64,000 nucleotides of DNA from B1 sp034439755 (GCA_034439755.1 JAWXAZ010000004.1:1-64000); one strand, 5' to 3'; positions 1 to 9,040 are shown, counted from the first letter of the stretch. Made by a program: numbers and translations. The notes: generated from the letters alone by a model not told the origin.

Positions 1-447
1 AGAAGGCTTATACATATTATATCCAGCTCCTAAGGTAGCATAAGGCAACCATTTGCTTTCTGGGAATTTGTTTAAACCAAAAATATTGTGCAGGTTGTAA
101 TATACAATACCATTTAAGCCATAAACTGGTGTGCGGTATGAAATAACATCAGAAGAAGTACCATCTAAGGTAGCTTTTGCTTTATTACCTGTTGCATTGT
201 TGTAAAAGGTATTGGCGGTAAGTCTAGCCTCTAAAGACCAAGTCTTGTTAAAAGAATACCTAACCCCACCTGTATAAATGCCTACTGGCTTTGATTTAAT
301 AGAAAAGAATGTTACAGGCACTCCTAATGCCACGCTTGCCGACCATTTATTGGCGGCTTCTTGTGAATAAGAAACTGCAGTGATCAAAAGTGATAAAAGC
401 AATAAGGTCGTTTGTCGAATAAATTTTGTTAAAGATAAAGGTCTCAT
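1..447 (-). CDS. Outer-membrane beta-barrel protein, 3' part beyond window
   Basis: The first 149 codons of a minus-strand gene run off the left edge. The protein opens with a signal peptide (hydrophobic LLLLSLLITAVS, likely cut near SYSQ). Alternating aromatic/polar stretches follow (VGIYTGGVRYSF, WSLEARLTANTFY, WLPYATLGAGYNMY), as in small Bacteroidota porin-like or OmpA-type barrels. The end is missing, so an OmpA-like C-terminal domain cannot be judged. The start at 447 is chosen because it begins the signal peptide and lies just downstream of a good Bacteroidota promoter. Function beyond 'outer membrane barrel' is inference. Confidence 0.65.
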   Translation of the reverse strand, partial: MRPLSLTKFIRQTTLLLLSLLITAVSYSQEAANKWSASVALGVPVTFFSIKSKPVGIYTGGVRYSFNKTWSLEARLTANTFYNNATGNKAKATLDGTSSDVISYRTPVYGLNGIVYYNLHNIFGLNKFPESKWLPYATLGAGYNMYKPS

Positions 448-466
448 AGATTGTATAATTTAATTA

Positions 467-496
467 CAAATATAAATATTTTTTTATGATTGCAAA
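467..496 (-). promoter_or_regulatory. Bacteroidota-type promoter for the outer-membrane protein gene
   Basis: On the minus strand TTTG (496-493) is followed after 18 nt by TATATTTG (474-467), matching the -33/-7 consensus TTTG and TAnnTTTG. The predicted start of transcription is near 460, giving a short leader to the ATG at 447. Confidence 0.6.
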
Positions 497-548
497 TTAA
501 AGAAATTGTTATTTGCAAAACCTTACCACTTAATAAATAAAACCTACC

Positions 549-1094
549 ATGGACAATTTAAAAGTAACCAATAAGCAACTTAACCGATTAAGTGTTGAAA
601 ACTTCAAATCATCCGAAAAAACCGACATTTACATCATTTTAGACCAATTAAGAAGTGGCAATAACATAGGTTCAATTTTTAGAACATCGGATGCATTTAG
701 AATAAAAAAAATTTACATTACTGGCACCTCTGCCCTACCTCCAAACAAAGAAATCCTGAAAACTGCGCTTGGATCAACCGAAACGGTGGACTGGGAGCAT
801 GCAAAAAATGCCCTTGATCTTATGCAAAATTTAAAACATTTAGGCGTGGCCATTTATGCAATTGAACAAGTTACTGGTAGCATTTCCCTTCAAGATTTTG
901 AATGGAATGGAACAAATCCAATAGCCATTATTTTAGGCAATGAAGTGGAAGGCGTGAGTCAAGAATTAATAAATGCAAGCGATGGCTGCCTTGAAATTCC
1001 GCAATTTGGCATGAAGCACTCCTTAAATGTTGCTGTTTCCTCGGGCATTGTTTTATGGCACTTGCTGAACCAAATGCTCAACCGAAAAAATTAA
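549..1094 (+). CDS. TrmH/SpoU-family RNA 2'-O-methyltransferase
   Basis: This is a single-domain SPOUT enzyme of 181 residues that would methylate a ribose 2'-hydroxyl in tRNA or rRNA using S-adenosylmethionine. The three SpoU motifs are present in order: N-I-G-S-I-F-R-T-S-D near residues 39-48, I-I-L-G-N-E-V-E-G-V near 126-135, and the knot segment IPQFGMKHSLNVAVSSGI near 148-165. It lacks the N-terminal substrate-binding extension of RlmB/TrmH, so it is closest in layout to the short TrmL/TrmH-like proteins. The exact target cannot be read from sequence. It is transcribed away from the outer-membrane gene and converges on bshC, one base separating the two stop codons. Confidence 0.85.
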   Translation: MDNLKVTNKQLNRLSVENFKSSEKTDIYIILDQLRSGNNIGSIFRTSDAFRIKKIYITGTSALPPNKEILKTALGSTETVDWEHAKNALDLMQNLKHLGVAIYAIEQVTGSISLQDFEWNGTNPIAIILGNEVEGVSQELINASDGCLEIPQFGMKHSLNVAVSSGIVLWHLLNQMLNRKN

Positions 1095-1095
1095 C

Positions 1096-2700
1096 CTAAT
1101 AGGTAGAAAACAATAATTTCCCGCTTAGTGGCTCAATAAGGTTTAATAAATTATTCAAAATTGGCTCCTTTAGCATCACCTCATATTGCATTACCGTTTC
1201 AATTCTTTCTTGTAACACCCCATTTGGAAACAATCGGGTACGGAATTTTAACAATTTTTCAATTTGTGCGGCCTCATGCTGTTCCATACTCCTTTTAATT
1301 GCACCCGATTTCGATTTGAAAAAATCTTTTAATCCCAATTTTGATTCCAAAAAATCTTTGCCTAGAACAAGATCCATGTTTTTTACTTGGTCTATTAGCA
1401 CTTGCATTTGATCTAGCAGCTCCTGAGTTTGCACAGGATAATTGAGTGATTGTGTTTTGAGCAAATACTTTTGAGTAAGCTCTGTTTCTGAGTTCAATAA
1501 ATCTTGCACCTCCAAACCCATTTTTTCTACCTTCTCTTTTAGTCCGCCACCCAATAACACATTCATAAATCTTAATGCAACAAGCGGAAAGGGTGTTTCG
1601 TATAAATCAAAAATAGATTTCAATTGCAACCAATAACCCACTTCGGCCGGACCACCAACATAGGCCAAATTGGGTAAGATCATTTCTTGGAAAACGGGAC
1701 GTAAATTCACATTTGGACTAAAACGCTCGGGGTATTGGTTAATTTCCAATTCCATTTCATCCACACTAAATACAGGACCATCCTCACCCGCTTTGAACCC
1801 ATTTTCAAAAGGTTTCAATAATTTACGCGCACCACCTGGTACCAAGTAAAAAAAGTTAATAGGCCTGGCATGAATTTGAAGTTTATAATGTGTGGCTAAA
1901 ACTTGATCTGATATCAATTGTGTTTCATAGGACTTTTGCTTTAACACATCGGCCAAGATAACTGGCAACAATATTTTTTTATATTCTACTCGATTGGGAT
2001 CTATGATTACCAAGCCAAATTCTTGAAATAAAGTATGGTAAAAGCGTAAGGTAGCCTTACCCAAATTTTCACTGTTTAAGTAGGCCTCTTTTATTTTCTG
2101 AACCCATGTTTCTGCATGTGGGTGATTGCCCAATAAACCTGCTATTTCATCCAACAAATTTTCCATATCCTGTATGGCTATTTGTCCGGTTGCTTTTCCA
2201 TTAGAATCAATATGCCAATCCAAGTTTTTGCCAAACAAATAGGTTCCTTTTATCTCCTCAAAATCGTGGTCCTCGGAGGCAAGCCAAAGTATTGGCACAA
2301 ATTTCTTTGAAGGAAATTTGGCTTGAAGATCCAAAGCAAGTTTAATGGCAGTTAATATTTTATACCCCATGAATAAGGTGCCACCAAAAAGACTCAATTG
2401 ATGTCCGGTTGTGATGGTAAAAGTATTGGGCGATACCAAAGATTCAATGTTAGAAAAAGTAGCATCCGATGTGTTTAACTGAATATCAGCATGCGCATAT
2501 TGTTGGTTCAGACCGTCTCTTAAAATTACTCTTTGTTCTGCAGAAAACCTTCTATTAGCCATTGCCTCTTCTATGCCATTTGTTTGATGCCAAGATGAAA
2601 CATATTTTTCTAGCAGATTGCTTTTATCAAGGTAGTCTTTTACAATGGGCGGAACCAAATGAGTTTGGTCTAAGGGCTTGTAAAATAAAGGCTGTATCAT
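1096..2700 (-). CDS. bshC: Bacillithiol biosynthesis cysteine-adding enzyme BshC
   Basis: BshC carries out the last step of bacillithiol synthesis, joining cysteine to glucosaminyl-malate in the cytoplasm. At 534 residues it has the usual family length. Recognisable blocks are TITTGHQLSLFGGTLFMGYK near residues 95-114, PILWLASEDHDFEEI near 136-150, and the C-terminal coiled-coil region ending in LEPLSGKLLFSTY-like sequence. The ATG at 2700 overlaps the rimO stop by four bases (ATGA), so the two are translationally coupled. With bcp, ahpC and perR it makes a low-molecular-weight-thiol and peroxide-defence theme in the window. bshA and bshB are not in the window. Confidence 0.9.
   Translation of the reverse strand: MIQPLFYKPLDQTHLVPPIVKDYLDKSNLLEKYVSSWHQTNGIEEAMANRRFSAEQRVILRDGLNQQYAHADIQLNTSDATFSNIESLVSPNTFTITTGHQLSLFGGTLFMGYKILTAIKLALDLQAKFPSKKFVPILWLASEDHDFEEIKGTYLFGKNLDWHIDSNGKATGQIAIQDMENLLDEIAGLLGNHPHAETWVQKIKEAYLNSENLGKATLRFYHTLFQEFGLVIIDPNRVEYKKILLPVILADVLKQKSYETQLISDQVLATHYKLQIHARPINFFYLVPGGARKLLKPFENGFKAGEDGPVFSVDEMELEINQYPERFSPNVNLRPVFQEMILPNLAYVGGPAEVGYWLQLKSIFDLYETPFPLVALRFMNVLLGGGLKEKVEKMGLEVQDLLNSETELTQKYLLKTQSLNYPVQTQELLDQMQVLIDQVKNMDLVLGKDFLESKLGLKDFFKSKSGAIKRSMEQHEAAQIEKLLKFRTRLFPNGVLQERIETVMQYEVMLKEPILNNLLNLIEPLSGKLLFSTY
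2503..2515 (+). repeat. Dispersed 13-mer, exact copy 1
   Basis: TTGGTTCAGACCG on the plus strand, inside bshC. The bshC sense strand reads it as Asp-Gly-Leu-Asn-Gln. Confidence 0.8.
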
Positions 2701-4013
2701 TGAGAAACAACCTTTCCGTAAAGGTCAAAATCTTCGGACGATTCGATAAGTACATTGGCAAAATCTCCAATTCTAACGAAGTTAGTTTTGGCGTCCACCA
2801 ATACTTCATTGTCTACTTCTGGACTATCAAATTCGGTTCTACCAATATAGTAGCCACCTTCTTTGCGATCGAACAAAACTTTGAGTGTTTTACCCACGCG
2901 TGTTTTGTTAATTTGGGTGCTAATACCTTGTTGAATTTCCATGATGGTGGCAGCGCGTTCTTCTTTTACTTCTTGCGGCACATCATCATCTAAAGTTCCG
3001 GCATGGGTACCTTCTTCGTGGCTATAAGTAAATATTCCTAACCTATCGAAACGGTTACGTTCAACAAAATCGCAAAGGTCTTGGAAGTCTTGTTCTGTTT
3101 CGCCAGGATGACCTGCGATGAGGGTTGTGCGAATGGCTATTCCCGGCACTTTTTCTCTAATTGTTTTCACAATTTCTTCGGTGCGTTCGCGCGTAATTCC
3201 TCTTCGCATAATTTTGAGCATGTTATCGCTCACATGTTGTAAGGGAATATCGATGTATTTGCAAATATTATCGCGTTCGGCCATTACCTCCAAGGCATCT
3301 AGTGGAAATTGTGATGGGTACGCATAATGCAAACGAATCCATTCTACCCCTGGAATATCGGAAATGGTTCTAAGCAAATCGGCTAACTTTCTTTCGCCAT
3401 AAATATCTAGTCCGTAATAGGTGCTATCTTGTGCAATTAGCAAAATTTCTTTGGTACCATTTTTAACAAGACCGCGCACTTCAGTGGCAATTTGTTCTAA
3501 AGGTTTAGACACATGCTTACCCCTCATAATAGGAATGGCACAGAAAGAACAAGGCCTATCGCAACCTTCCGAAACTTTTAAATAGGCATAATGAGAAGGC
3601 GTGGTAATTAGTCGCTCACCAATTAATTCGTGTTTATAATCGGCACCCAAAGTTTTTAGCAATTGAGGTAAATGGGTGGTACCAAAATATTGATCTACTT
3701 CAGGAATTTCCTTTTGAAGATCGGGCATATACCTTTGAGAAAGGCAGCCTGTAACATATAATTTTTCTATTTGGCCAGCCTCTTTGGCTTCGGCCCAACG
3801 CACAATGGTATTGATACTTTCTTCCTTGGCGTTATCAATAAAACCGCAGGTATTGATGATAACGATATTGGCATCATCTTTTTGAGATTCATGTTCCACC
3901 ACAAAATCATTTGCCTTTAATTGGCTAAACAATTCTTCGCTATCCACTATATTTTTAGAACAGCCTAAAGTGATGATATTTACTTTGTCTATTCTGAGCG
4001 TTTTTGTTTTCAA
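2697..4013 (-). CDS. rimO: Ribosomal protein S12 methylthiotransferase RimO
   Basis: This radical-SAM methylthiotransferase adds a methylthio group to the conserved aspartate of ribosomal protein uS12. At 438 residues it shows the three-domain layout. The N-terminal UPF0004 domain has cluster cysteines C18 (TLGCSKN), C56 (NTCGF) and C90 (VTGC). The radical-SAM core has C151, C155 and C158 in SEGCDRPCSFC. A C-terminal TRAM domain covers roughly residues 370-435. The sequence G-C-S-K-N-x-V-D-S-E at the N-terminus distinguishes RimO from MiaB. It sits five bases below ftsY and overlaps bshC, so all three probably share a transcript. Confidence 0.93.
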   Translation of the reverse strand: MKTKTLRIDKVNIITLGCSKNIVDSEELFSQLKANDFVVEHESQKDDANIVIINTCGFIDNAKEESINTIVRWAEAKEAGQIEKLYVTGCLSQRYMPDLQKEIPEVDQYFGTTHLPQLLKTLGADYKHELIGERLITTPSHYAYLKVSEGCDRPCSFCAIPIMRGKHVSKPLEQIATEVRGLVKNGTKEILLIAQDSTYYGLDIYGERKLADLLRTISDIPGVEWIRLHYAYPSQFPLDALEVMAERDNICKYIDIPLQHVSDNMLKIMRRGITRERTEEIVKTIREKVPGIAIRTTLIAGHPGETEQDFQDLCDFVERNRFDRLGIFTYSHEEGTHAGTLDDDVPQEVKEERAATIMEIQQGISTQINKTRVGKTLKVLFDRKEGGYYIGRTEFDSPEVDNEVLVDAKTNFVRIGDFANVLIESSEDFDLYGKVVSQ

Positions 4014-4018
4014 AATAA

Positions 4019-4972
4019 TTAACCTTTAAAAAGTGAATCTACAAATTCGAGCTTGTTAAACAATTGCAAGTCGTCTATACCCTCCCCTACACCAATATAT
4101 TTTACGGGAATTTTAAATTGATCGGCCACACCAATAACCACACCACCTTTAGCCGTACCATCTAATTTAGTTAGGGCAAGGGCATTTACCTCTGTTGCGG
4201 CAGTGAACTGCTTGGCTTGTTCAAAGGCATTTTGCCCTGTACTGGCATCTAAGACCAACAGAATTTCGTGGGGAGCATTTGGAATTACCTTTTGCATCAC
4301 CCGTTTAATTTTACTCAATTCGTTCATGAGTCCAACTTTATTGTGCAATCTACCAGCGGTATCAATAATGACCACATCGGCATCCATTTCAATTGCTTTT
4401 GCAACGGTATCAAAAGCCACAGAAGCAGGGTCGGTATTCATGCCATGAGAAATTACAGGCACATCATTTCTTGTACCCCAAATTTTAAGTTGTTCCACTG
4501 CAGCAGCCCTAAAAGTATCGCCCGCACCCAAAACAACTTTTTTACCTACTTTTTTGTATTGATTGGCCATTTTTCCAATGGTGGTAGTTTTACCCACTCC
4601 ATTTACACCAACAACCAGAACCACATAAGGTTTTACCCCTTTTAAATCTTCAAAATCGGTTGGAATATCAGAAATATTTTCCTCCATAAGTTTCCCAACT
4701 TCCTCTTTAAGCAAAGCATTTAAATCGGAAACACCCACGTATTTATCTTTCGCAACCCTTTTTTGCAGTCGGTCAATAATTTTCAAAGTAGTTTCAATTC
4801 CCACATCGCTGCTTACTAGAATTTCTTCCAGATCATCCAAAAAGGCATCATCCACAGAACTTTTACCTACTAGGGCCTTGCTTATTTTGTCGAATATGCT
4901 AGTCTTAGTTTTTTCGAGTCCGTGATCTAATTTATCCTTTTTCTCTTTGCTAAAAAAATTAAATATTCCCAT
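4019..4972 (-). CDS. ftsY: Signal recognition particle receptor FtsY
   Basis: FtsY is the SRP-receptor GTPase that docks ribosome-nascent-chain/SRP complexes at the inner membrane. The protein is 317 residues. It starts with a short basic amphipathic stretch (MGIFNFFSKEKKDK) in place of the long acidic A domain of E. coli, then the helical N domain (about 25-105) and the G domain. Motifs are the P-loop GVNGVGKT (122-129), DTAGR (204-208) and TKLD (268-271). It is first in a ftsY-rimO-bshC run, and a rho-independent terminator separates it from the ribosomal-protein genes upstream. Confidence 0.95.
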   Translation of the reverse strand: MGIFNFFSKEKKDKLDHGLEKTKTSIFDKISKALVGKSSVDDAFLDDLEEILVSSDVGIETTLKIIDRLQKRVAKDKYVGVSDLNALLKEEVGKLMEENISDIPTDFEDLKGVKPYVVLVVGVNGVGKTTTIGKMANQYKKVGKKVVLGAGDTFRAAAVEQLKIWGTRNDVPVISHGMNTDPASVAFDTVAKAIEMDADVVIIDTAGRLHNKVGLMNELSKIKRVMQKVIPNAPHEILLVLDASTGQNAFEQAKQFTAATEVNALALTKLDGTAKGGVVIGVADQFKIPVKYIGVGEGIDDLQLFNKLEFVDSLFKG

Positions 4973-4993
4973 AGTTTTTCATACTGAATAAAA

Positions 4994-5027
4994 CAAAAAA
5001 AGCATCCTGCTTTTCACAGAATGCTTT
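4994..5027 (-). terminator. Intrinsic terminator after the rpmB-rpmG-DUF4295 operon
   Basis: Read on the minus strand, AAAGCATTCTG pairs with CAGGATGCTTT (11 bp, one G-U) around a 7-nt loop, and the stem runs into a T-tract. It sits after the DUF4295 gene and before ftsY. Confidence 0.85.
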
Positions 5028-5050
5028 ATTGAATGTGATTTCTCAAAAAA

Positions 5051-5203
5051 TTACTTTTTGAAATACGTTTTCACTTCTTCGTTCGAAACAATTTCTGATT
5101 TGAACGAGTAAGAGCCTTTATCGTTTTTAACGGCTCTATATACCTTCGCAAAATCTTTTCCTGCTCCGGCTGTTTTTAATGTTGCAACTACTTTCTTAGC
5201 CAT
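5051..5203 (-). CDS. DUF4295 family small basic protein
   Basis: This 50-residue lysine-rich protein (MAKKVVATLKTAGAGKDFAK at the start, VKTYFKK at the end) matches the DUF4295 family. That family is restricted to Bacteroidota and almost always lies next to rpmG and rpmB. Size, charge and context suggest a ribosome-associated protein; this is inference from the neighbourhood, and no catalytic motif is visible. The ATG at 5203 lies seven bases below the rpmG stop, and the gene is followed by a strong terminator, so it is the last cistron of the ribosomal unit. Confidence 0.85.
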   Translation of the reverse strand: MAKKVVATLKTAGAGKDFAKVYRAVKNDKGSYSFKSEIVSNEEVKTYFKK

Positions 5204-5210
5204 GACTTAA

Positions 5211-5393
5211 TTATTTAATTTCTTTATGAACAGTTTTCTTCTTCATAATTGGGTTGTATTTCTTCAACTCAATACGTTCGGTTGTATTCTTACGATTTTT
5301 TGTAGTAATATAACGTGAGGTTCCTGCCAAACCACTTGTTTTGTGTTCTGTGCACTCAAGTATTACTTGGATTCTATTGCCTTTTCTTGCCAT
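5211..5393 (-). CDS. rpmG: 50S ribosomal protein L33 (bL33)
   Basis: bL33 is a small component of the large ribosomal subunit near the E site. The 60-residue sequence MARKGNRIQVILECTEHKT, then TSRYITTKNRKNT and IELKKYNP, is typical. The zinc-binding Cys pairs are absent: only one cysteine remains (C14), so this is a zinc-independent (C-minus) form. It lies between rpmB (17-base gap) and the DUF4295 gene in one transcription unit. Confidence 0.95.
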   Translation of the reverse strand: MARKGNRIQVILECTEHKTSGLAGTSRYITTKNRKNTTERIELKKYNPIMKKKTVHKEIK

Positions 5394-5410
5394 TTCTTAT
5401 TTCCTCCTAC

Positions 5411-5641
5411 TTAGATTTGTCCATTACGGATATAGTCGTTCAAAACGGCACTGATGCCCTTTTTGTTAATCGTTTTAATCGCTTTGGTACAAACCTTTAA
5501 GGTTATCCAACGATTTTCTTCAGGAATAAAGAATTTCTTCTCCTGTAAATTTGGGTAAAAGCGACGCTTGGTCTTACGGTTTGAGTGAGACACATTATTA
5601 CCCACCATAGGGCGCTTACCGGTTAAATCACATACTCTCAT
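5411..5641 (-). CDS. rpmB: 50S ribosomal protein L28 (bL28)
   Basis: bL28 is a large-subunit protein of 76 residues. The start MRVCDLTGKRPMVGNNVSHS and the block TKRRFYPNLQ are characteristic, followed by the basic C-terminal helix TKAIKTINKKG. It carries only C4 and a lone C near residue 52, so no complete zinc knuckle. It is first in the rpmB-rpmG-DUF4295 operon and is preceded by a recognisable promoter. Confidence 0.95.
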   Translation of the reverse strand: MRVCDLTGKRPMVGNNVSHSNRKTKRRFYPNLQEKKFFIPEENRWITLKVCTKAIKTINKKGISAVLNDYIRNGQI

Positions 5642-5666
5642 GACAATATTTTCTTCAAAAGGACTG

Positions 5667-5696
5667 CAAATATCAGGTTTTTTTTCTTAAATACAA
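5667..5696 (-). promoter_or_regulatory. Probable promoter of the rpmB operon
   Basis: On the minus strand TTG (5696-5694) is followed after 19 nt by GATATTTG (5674-5667), one base away from TAnnTTTG. Spacing fits Bacteroidota promoters and the rpmB ATG is about 25 nt downstream. Confidence 0.5.
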
Positions 5697-5891
5697 TAAT
5701 TTTAAAAAACTTTTCCATGTGAATCGCAAATCATCTGATTTTTGAAACACCTAAAAAGCAGTAAAATAATTAATTCTCAAGAACTTAACGTTAAACCTGC
5801 CCTTGTAACGGGGCTGCAATATCGTTAAATATTTCAGGAACTTTGCAGTTGGGTCAAAATTAATTTGCTTTGCTGTAAAAATAATTAAAAA

Positions 5892-6671
5892 ATGGAATTT
5901 CAATTTATAGTGGCTGAGCCAAATTTTGCGCCCCATATTGCACTGATTCGTTTGAATAGACCCAAAGAATTAAATGCCCTGAACCTACAACTGATGCTTG
6001 AATTAAAGCATGCACTTGCTCAATTTGATGAGGATGATTCTGTACGATGTATTATTATTACAGGGAACGAACAAGCATTTGCTGCAGGGGCGGATATTAA
6101 ACAGATGGAGAGTAAAAATGCCATCGACTTATTAAAGATAGACCAGTTTGAAACTTGGGATCAAATAAGAAAAACCAAAAAGCCAATTATTGCTGCTGTT
6201 TCTGGCTTTGCTTTGGGCGGAGGCTGCGAGTTGGCCATGACCTGCGACATGATAGTGGCAAGTGAAAGTGCCAAATTTGGTCAGCCCGAAATAAAAATAG
6301 GCATTATGCCTGGTGCTGGAGGAACCCAAAGGTTAACAAGGGCGGTTGGAAAAGCCTTGGCTATGGAAATGGTGTTAACGGGCAAGTTTATTTCTGCAGA
6401 GGAGGCCATGCGCGCAGGCTTGGTAAATAAAGTGGTACCAGAAGAAGTATATTTAGACGAGGCCGTAAAAATGGCCAAAGAAATTTCGCTAATGAGCCCA
6501 ATTTCTATTCGTTTGGCAAAAGAGAGTGTCTTAAAAGCATTTGATACGGGATTACAAGAAGGCTTGTATTTTGAACGAAAGAATTTTTACATGTGTTTTG
6601 CCAGCGAAGATCAAAAAGAAGGCATGAAGGCTTTTGTAGAAAAACGCAAACCCGAGTTTAAAGGCAATTAA
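5892..6671 (+). CDS. Enoyl-CoA hydratase/isomerase family protein
   Basis: This 259-residue crotonase-fold enzyme would hydrate 2-enoyl-CoA to 3-hydroxyacyl-CoA in fatty-acid or amino-acid degradation. The oxyanion-hole segments AFAAGADIKQM (near 61-71) and SGFALGGGCELAM (near 107-119) are present. Both catalytic glutamates can be seen, one in GGGCELA and one in QPEIKIGIMPGAGGTQ. This favours a true hydratase over an isomerase. The start at 5892 gives the usual N-terminus. It is 19 bases upstream of queA, and cotranscription is plausible although the functions are unrelated. Confidence 0.85.
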   Translation: MEFQFIVAEPNFAPHIALIRLNRPKELNALNLQLMLELKHALAQFDEDDSVRCIIITGNEQAFAAGADIKQMESKNAIDLLKIDQFETWDQIRKTKKPIIAAVSGFALGGGCELAMTCDMIVASESAKFGQPEIKIGIMPGAGGTQRLTRAVGKALAMEMVLTGKFISAEEAMRAGLVNKVVPEEVYLDEAVKMAKEISLMSPISIRLAKESVLKAFDTGLQEGLYFERKNFYMCFASEDQKEGMKAFVEKRKPEFKGN

Positions 6672-6690
6672 AGGATATAAACAGTAAAAT

Positions 6691-7911
6691 ATGCACCCAA
6701 AGGACCTTTCAATTTCGGATTATACCTACCCCTTACCCAATGAAAAAATTGCCGTTTTTCCGTTGAAGCAAAGAGATCAAAGTAAACTCTTGGTTTACCA
6801 TAAAGGGAACATTAACGACCATCAATTTAAAGAATTACCTACATTATTACCGAGCAAATCCTTGTTGGTATTTAACAACACACTTGTTGTTCATGCCAGA
6901 ATTTTATTTCATAGAGAGTCGGGAGCCCAAATCGAAATATTTTGCCTTGAACCGATGCATGGCGATTATCCAAGTGCTTTTTCTTCAAATAAATCTTGCG
7001 TATGGAAATGTTTAATTGGGAATTCGAAAAGATGGAAGGGAGAGATATTGCAGAAAGATATTTTGGTTGGAACCGAAAAAATTAATTTTACTGCAACCCT
7101 CCTTGAAAAACAAGCCAACTTTTCGGAGATAAAATTCGAGTGGGACAATGAAAACATCTTGTTTGGCAATTTATTGTTTCATGCAGGAATATTGCCACTT
7201 CCACCCTACTTAAATAGAGATGCTGAGGCAGAAGATGAACTGCAATATCAAACAACTTATGCCAAGGAAAAAGGCTCGGTTGCTGCGCCTACTGCGGGTT
7301 TGCATTTTACCGATGAAACATTTTCACAATTGGCAAAGCAAGATATTAGCACAACAGAATTAACCCTACATGTTGGCGCAGGTACGTTTATGCCGGTTAA
7401 ATCTGAAACCATGCTTGGACATGAAATGCATCAAGAGCACTTTTATGTTTCACTTAATACCATCAATGATTTGTTGAATGCATTAGCGTTAAATTCGCCC
7501 ATTATTGCTGTTGGTACCACGTCCTTAAGAACGATAGAAAGTTTGTATTGGCTTGGGGTTAGGCTGTTAAAGGAAACATTAAATCAATCTAATTTATTGG
7601 TTAAACAATGGGATCCATACGAGTTAAGGAATGATATTGGCGCAATCAAAGCATTTGAAGCTGTACAGAATTTTTTTATCACAGAAAACATACAAGAATT
7701 AAGGGGAATAACTAAACTATTGATTGCACCAGGATATCAATTTAAAATAGCCAATGCCATTGTAACTAATTTTCACCAACCCAATAGTACCTTATTATTA
7801 TTGATTGCTGCGCTGGTTGGCGAGGAATGGAAAACAATTTATGGGCACGCCTTAGAAAAGGATTACCGCTTTTTAAGTTTTGGCGATAGCAGTTTGCTCT
7901 GGCGAAGTTAG
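6691..7911 (+). CDS. queA: tRNA preQ1(34) S-adenosylmethionine ribosyltransferase-isomerase QueA
   Basis: QueA transfers and isomerises the ribosyl moiety of S-adenosylmethionine onto 7-aminomethyl-7-deazaguanine at tRNA position 34, giving epoxyqueuosine. Family blocks are AAPTAGLHFTDE (near 203-214), TLHVGAGTFMPVK, the GTTSLRT element, and the C-terminal HQPNSTLLLLIAALVG and FLSFGDSSLL. At 406 residues it is longer than the roughly 350-residue E. coli enzyme, the extra being in the middle, as often in Bacteroidota. Its TAG stop overlaps the TAA stop of the convergent channel gene. No other queuosine genes are in the window. Confidence 0.92.
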   Translation: MHPKDLSISDYTYPLPNEKIAVFPLKQRDQSKLLVYHKGNINDHQFKELPTLLPSKSLLVFNNTLVVHARILFHRESGAQIEIFCLEPMHGDYPSAFSSNKSCVWKCLIGNSKRWKGEILQKDILVGTEKINFTATLLEKQANFSEIKFEWDNENILFGNLLFHAGILPLPPYLNRDAEAEDELQYQTTYAKEKGSVAAPTAGLHFTDETFSQLAKQDISTTELTLHVGAGTFMPVKSETMLGHEMHQEHFYVSLNTINDLLNALALNSPIIAVGTTSLRTIESLYWLGVRLLKETLNQSNLLVKQWDPYELRNDIGAIKAFEAVQNFFITENIQELRGITKLLIAPGYQFKIANAIVTNFHQPNSTLLLLIAALVGEEWKTIYGHALEKDYRFLSFGDSSLLWRS

Positions 7912-8966
7912 TCGATTAGCGTTTTAAGTATTTCCATCTGAGCCGAGTTGCCAAGGATGATAAGTTTCATGTCTTTTTCTAAAACCATGTTGATGTTGGG
8001 GTTTACGATATAAGAGCCGTCCCCTTGTTTTAGTCCAATAACATTTGCGCCAGACAGCTTGCGAATGTTTAAATCGACGATGGTAATTCCCTCCAGATTT
8101 TTCTTTAATCGTTCGTAAGAAAACTCTTCCAATTGCACATCTGCTCCAGCCTGACCAGATAAAATATCGACAAACTCATTTACATCTGGTCGTACAATGA
8201 GAGAAGCCATGTGTGCTCCACCAATTCGATCTGGCATAATTACATTATCTGCTCCAGCGCGCTTTAATTTGGTAAAACTTGAACCATTGGAAGCCCTGCT
8301 TATTAGGGTTAATTTTGTATTTAGGCCTCTAGCTGTAAGCGTAACAAAAACATTATCGGCATCATTGGGGAGTGTAGTTATTAAGCCACGAGCCCTTTCT
8401 ATGCCAGCATCTAGCAAAGATTCGTCTTTGGTTGCATCTTCATTTAGGTAATAAAAATGCTCCTTGTTGAGGTACATTTCTAAGAGTTCTTTCTTACTCT
8501 CTAAAATAACATAAGGCACCTGATGCTTTTTAAGCATATCGCAAGCAGATTGTCCATTTCTGCCAAAACCGCAAACAATTACATGGTTCTCGAGTTTCTT
8601 GATCCTATCTTTCATACGTATAATTCTTATTTGTTTAAAAAAATCACCTTCTACTAAAAATCGGGTAATTAATGAAATGGAATAGGCAAATATTCCAAGG
8701 TTACCAACGATTAAGAAGATGGTAAACACTCTTCCTGAGGTGCTTAATGGAAAAACCTCCCCATAACCTACGGTTGAGATGGTGGTAATGGTCATAAACA
8801 AAGCATCTAAAAAATTGGCATTTTCGATGAGCATATAGCCAAAAACGCCTATGCATACCGGAAGCATCAAAAGTCCAAAAGCTAATGAAACTTTGTATCG
8901 GGTACTTAAATTTTCCACAGGAGCAAAGTATGAAATTACTTTGTATAATTTACCTACAATTATCAA
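7908..8966 (-). CDS. Two-TM potassium channel with RCK (TrkA-N/TrkA-C) domains
   Basis: This inner-membrane potassium channel has 352 residues. Helix one is near residues 28-48, then a pore loop with the selectivity filter TVGYG at 65-69, and helix two near 78-102. A cytoplasmic RCK module follows. Its Rossmann domain begins with HVIVCGFGRNGQS (dinucleotide motif GFGRNG, 133-138), and a TrkA-C-like domain covers about 260-350. The layout matches MthK-type ligand-gated channels. It is divergent from perR and converges on queA with a shared TTAG. The start at 8966 gives a short basic N-terminus before helix one. Confidence 0.88.
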   Translation of the reverse strand: MIIVGKLYKVISYFAPVENLSTRYKVSLAFGLLMLPVCIGVFGYMLIENANFLDALFMTITTISTVGYGEVFPLSTSGRVFTIFLIVGNLGIFAYSISLITRFLVEGDFFKQIRIIRMKDRIKKLENHVIVCGFGRNGQSACDMLKKHQVPYVILESKKELLEMYLNKEHFYYLNEDATKDESLLDAGIERARGLITTLPNDADNVFVTLTARGLNTKLTLISRASNGSSFTKLKRAGADNVIMPDRIGGAHMASLIVRPDVNEFVDILSGQAGADVQLEEFSYERLKKNLEGITIVDLNIRKLSGANVIGLKQGDGSYIVNPNINMVLEKDMKLIILGNSAQMEILKTLID

Positions 8967-9004
8967 TTTTTATTAAAAACAATTTACAGATTTTTAAACA
9001 GTAG

Positions 9005-9034
9005 TTGCAATTAATAAAAGTATTAATATTTTTG
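9005..9034 (+). promoter_or_regulatory. Promoter of perR-ahpC
   Basis: TTG at 9005-9007 and TATTTTTG at 9027-9034 are 19 nt apart, a full match to the Bacteroidota -33/-7 pattern. Transcription should begin near 9040, inside the palindrome that follows. Confidence 0.65.
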
Positions 9035-9040
9035 TAGCAC

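Noticed and set aside
2562..2993. 143-codon plus-strand frame
   Set aside because: It lies opposite the bshC-rimO junction, has no family features, and both minus-strand genes are firmly identified.
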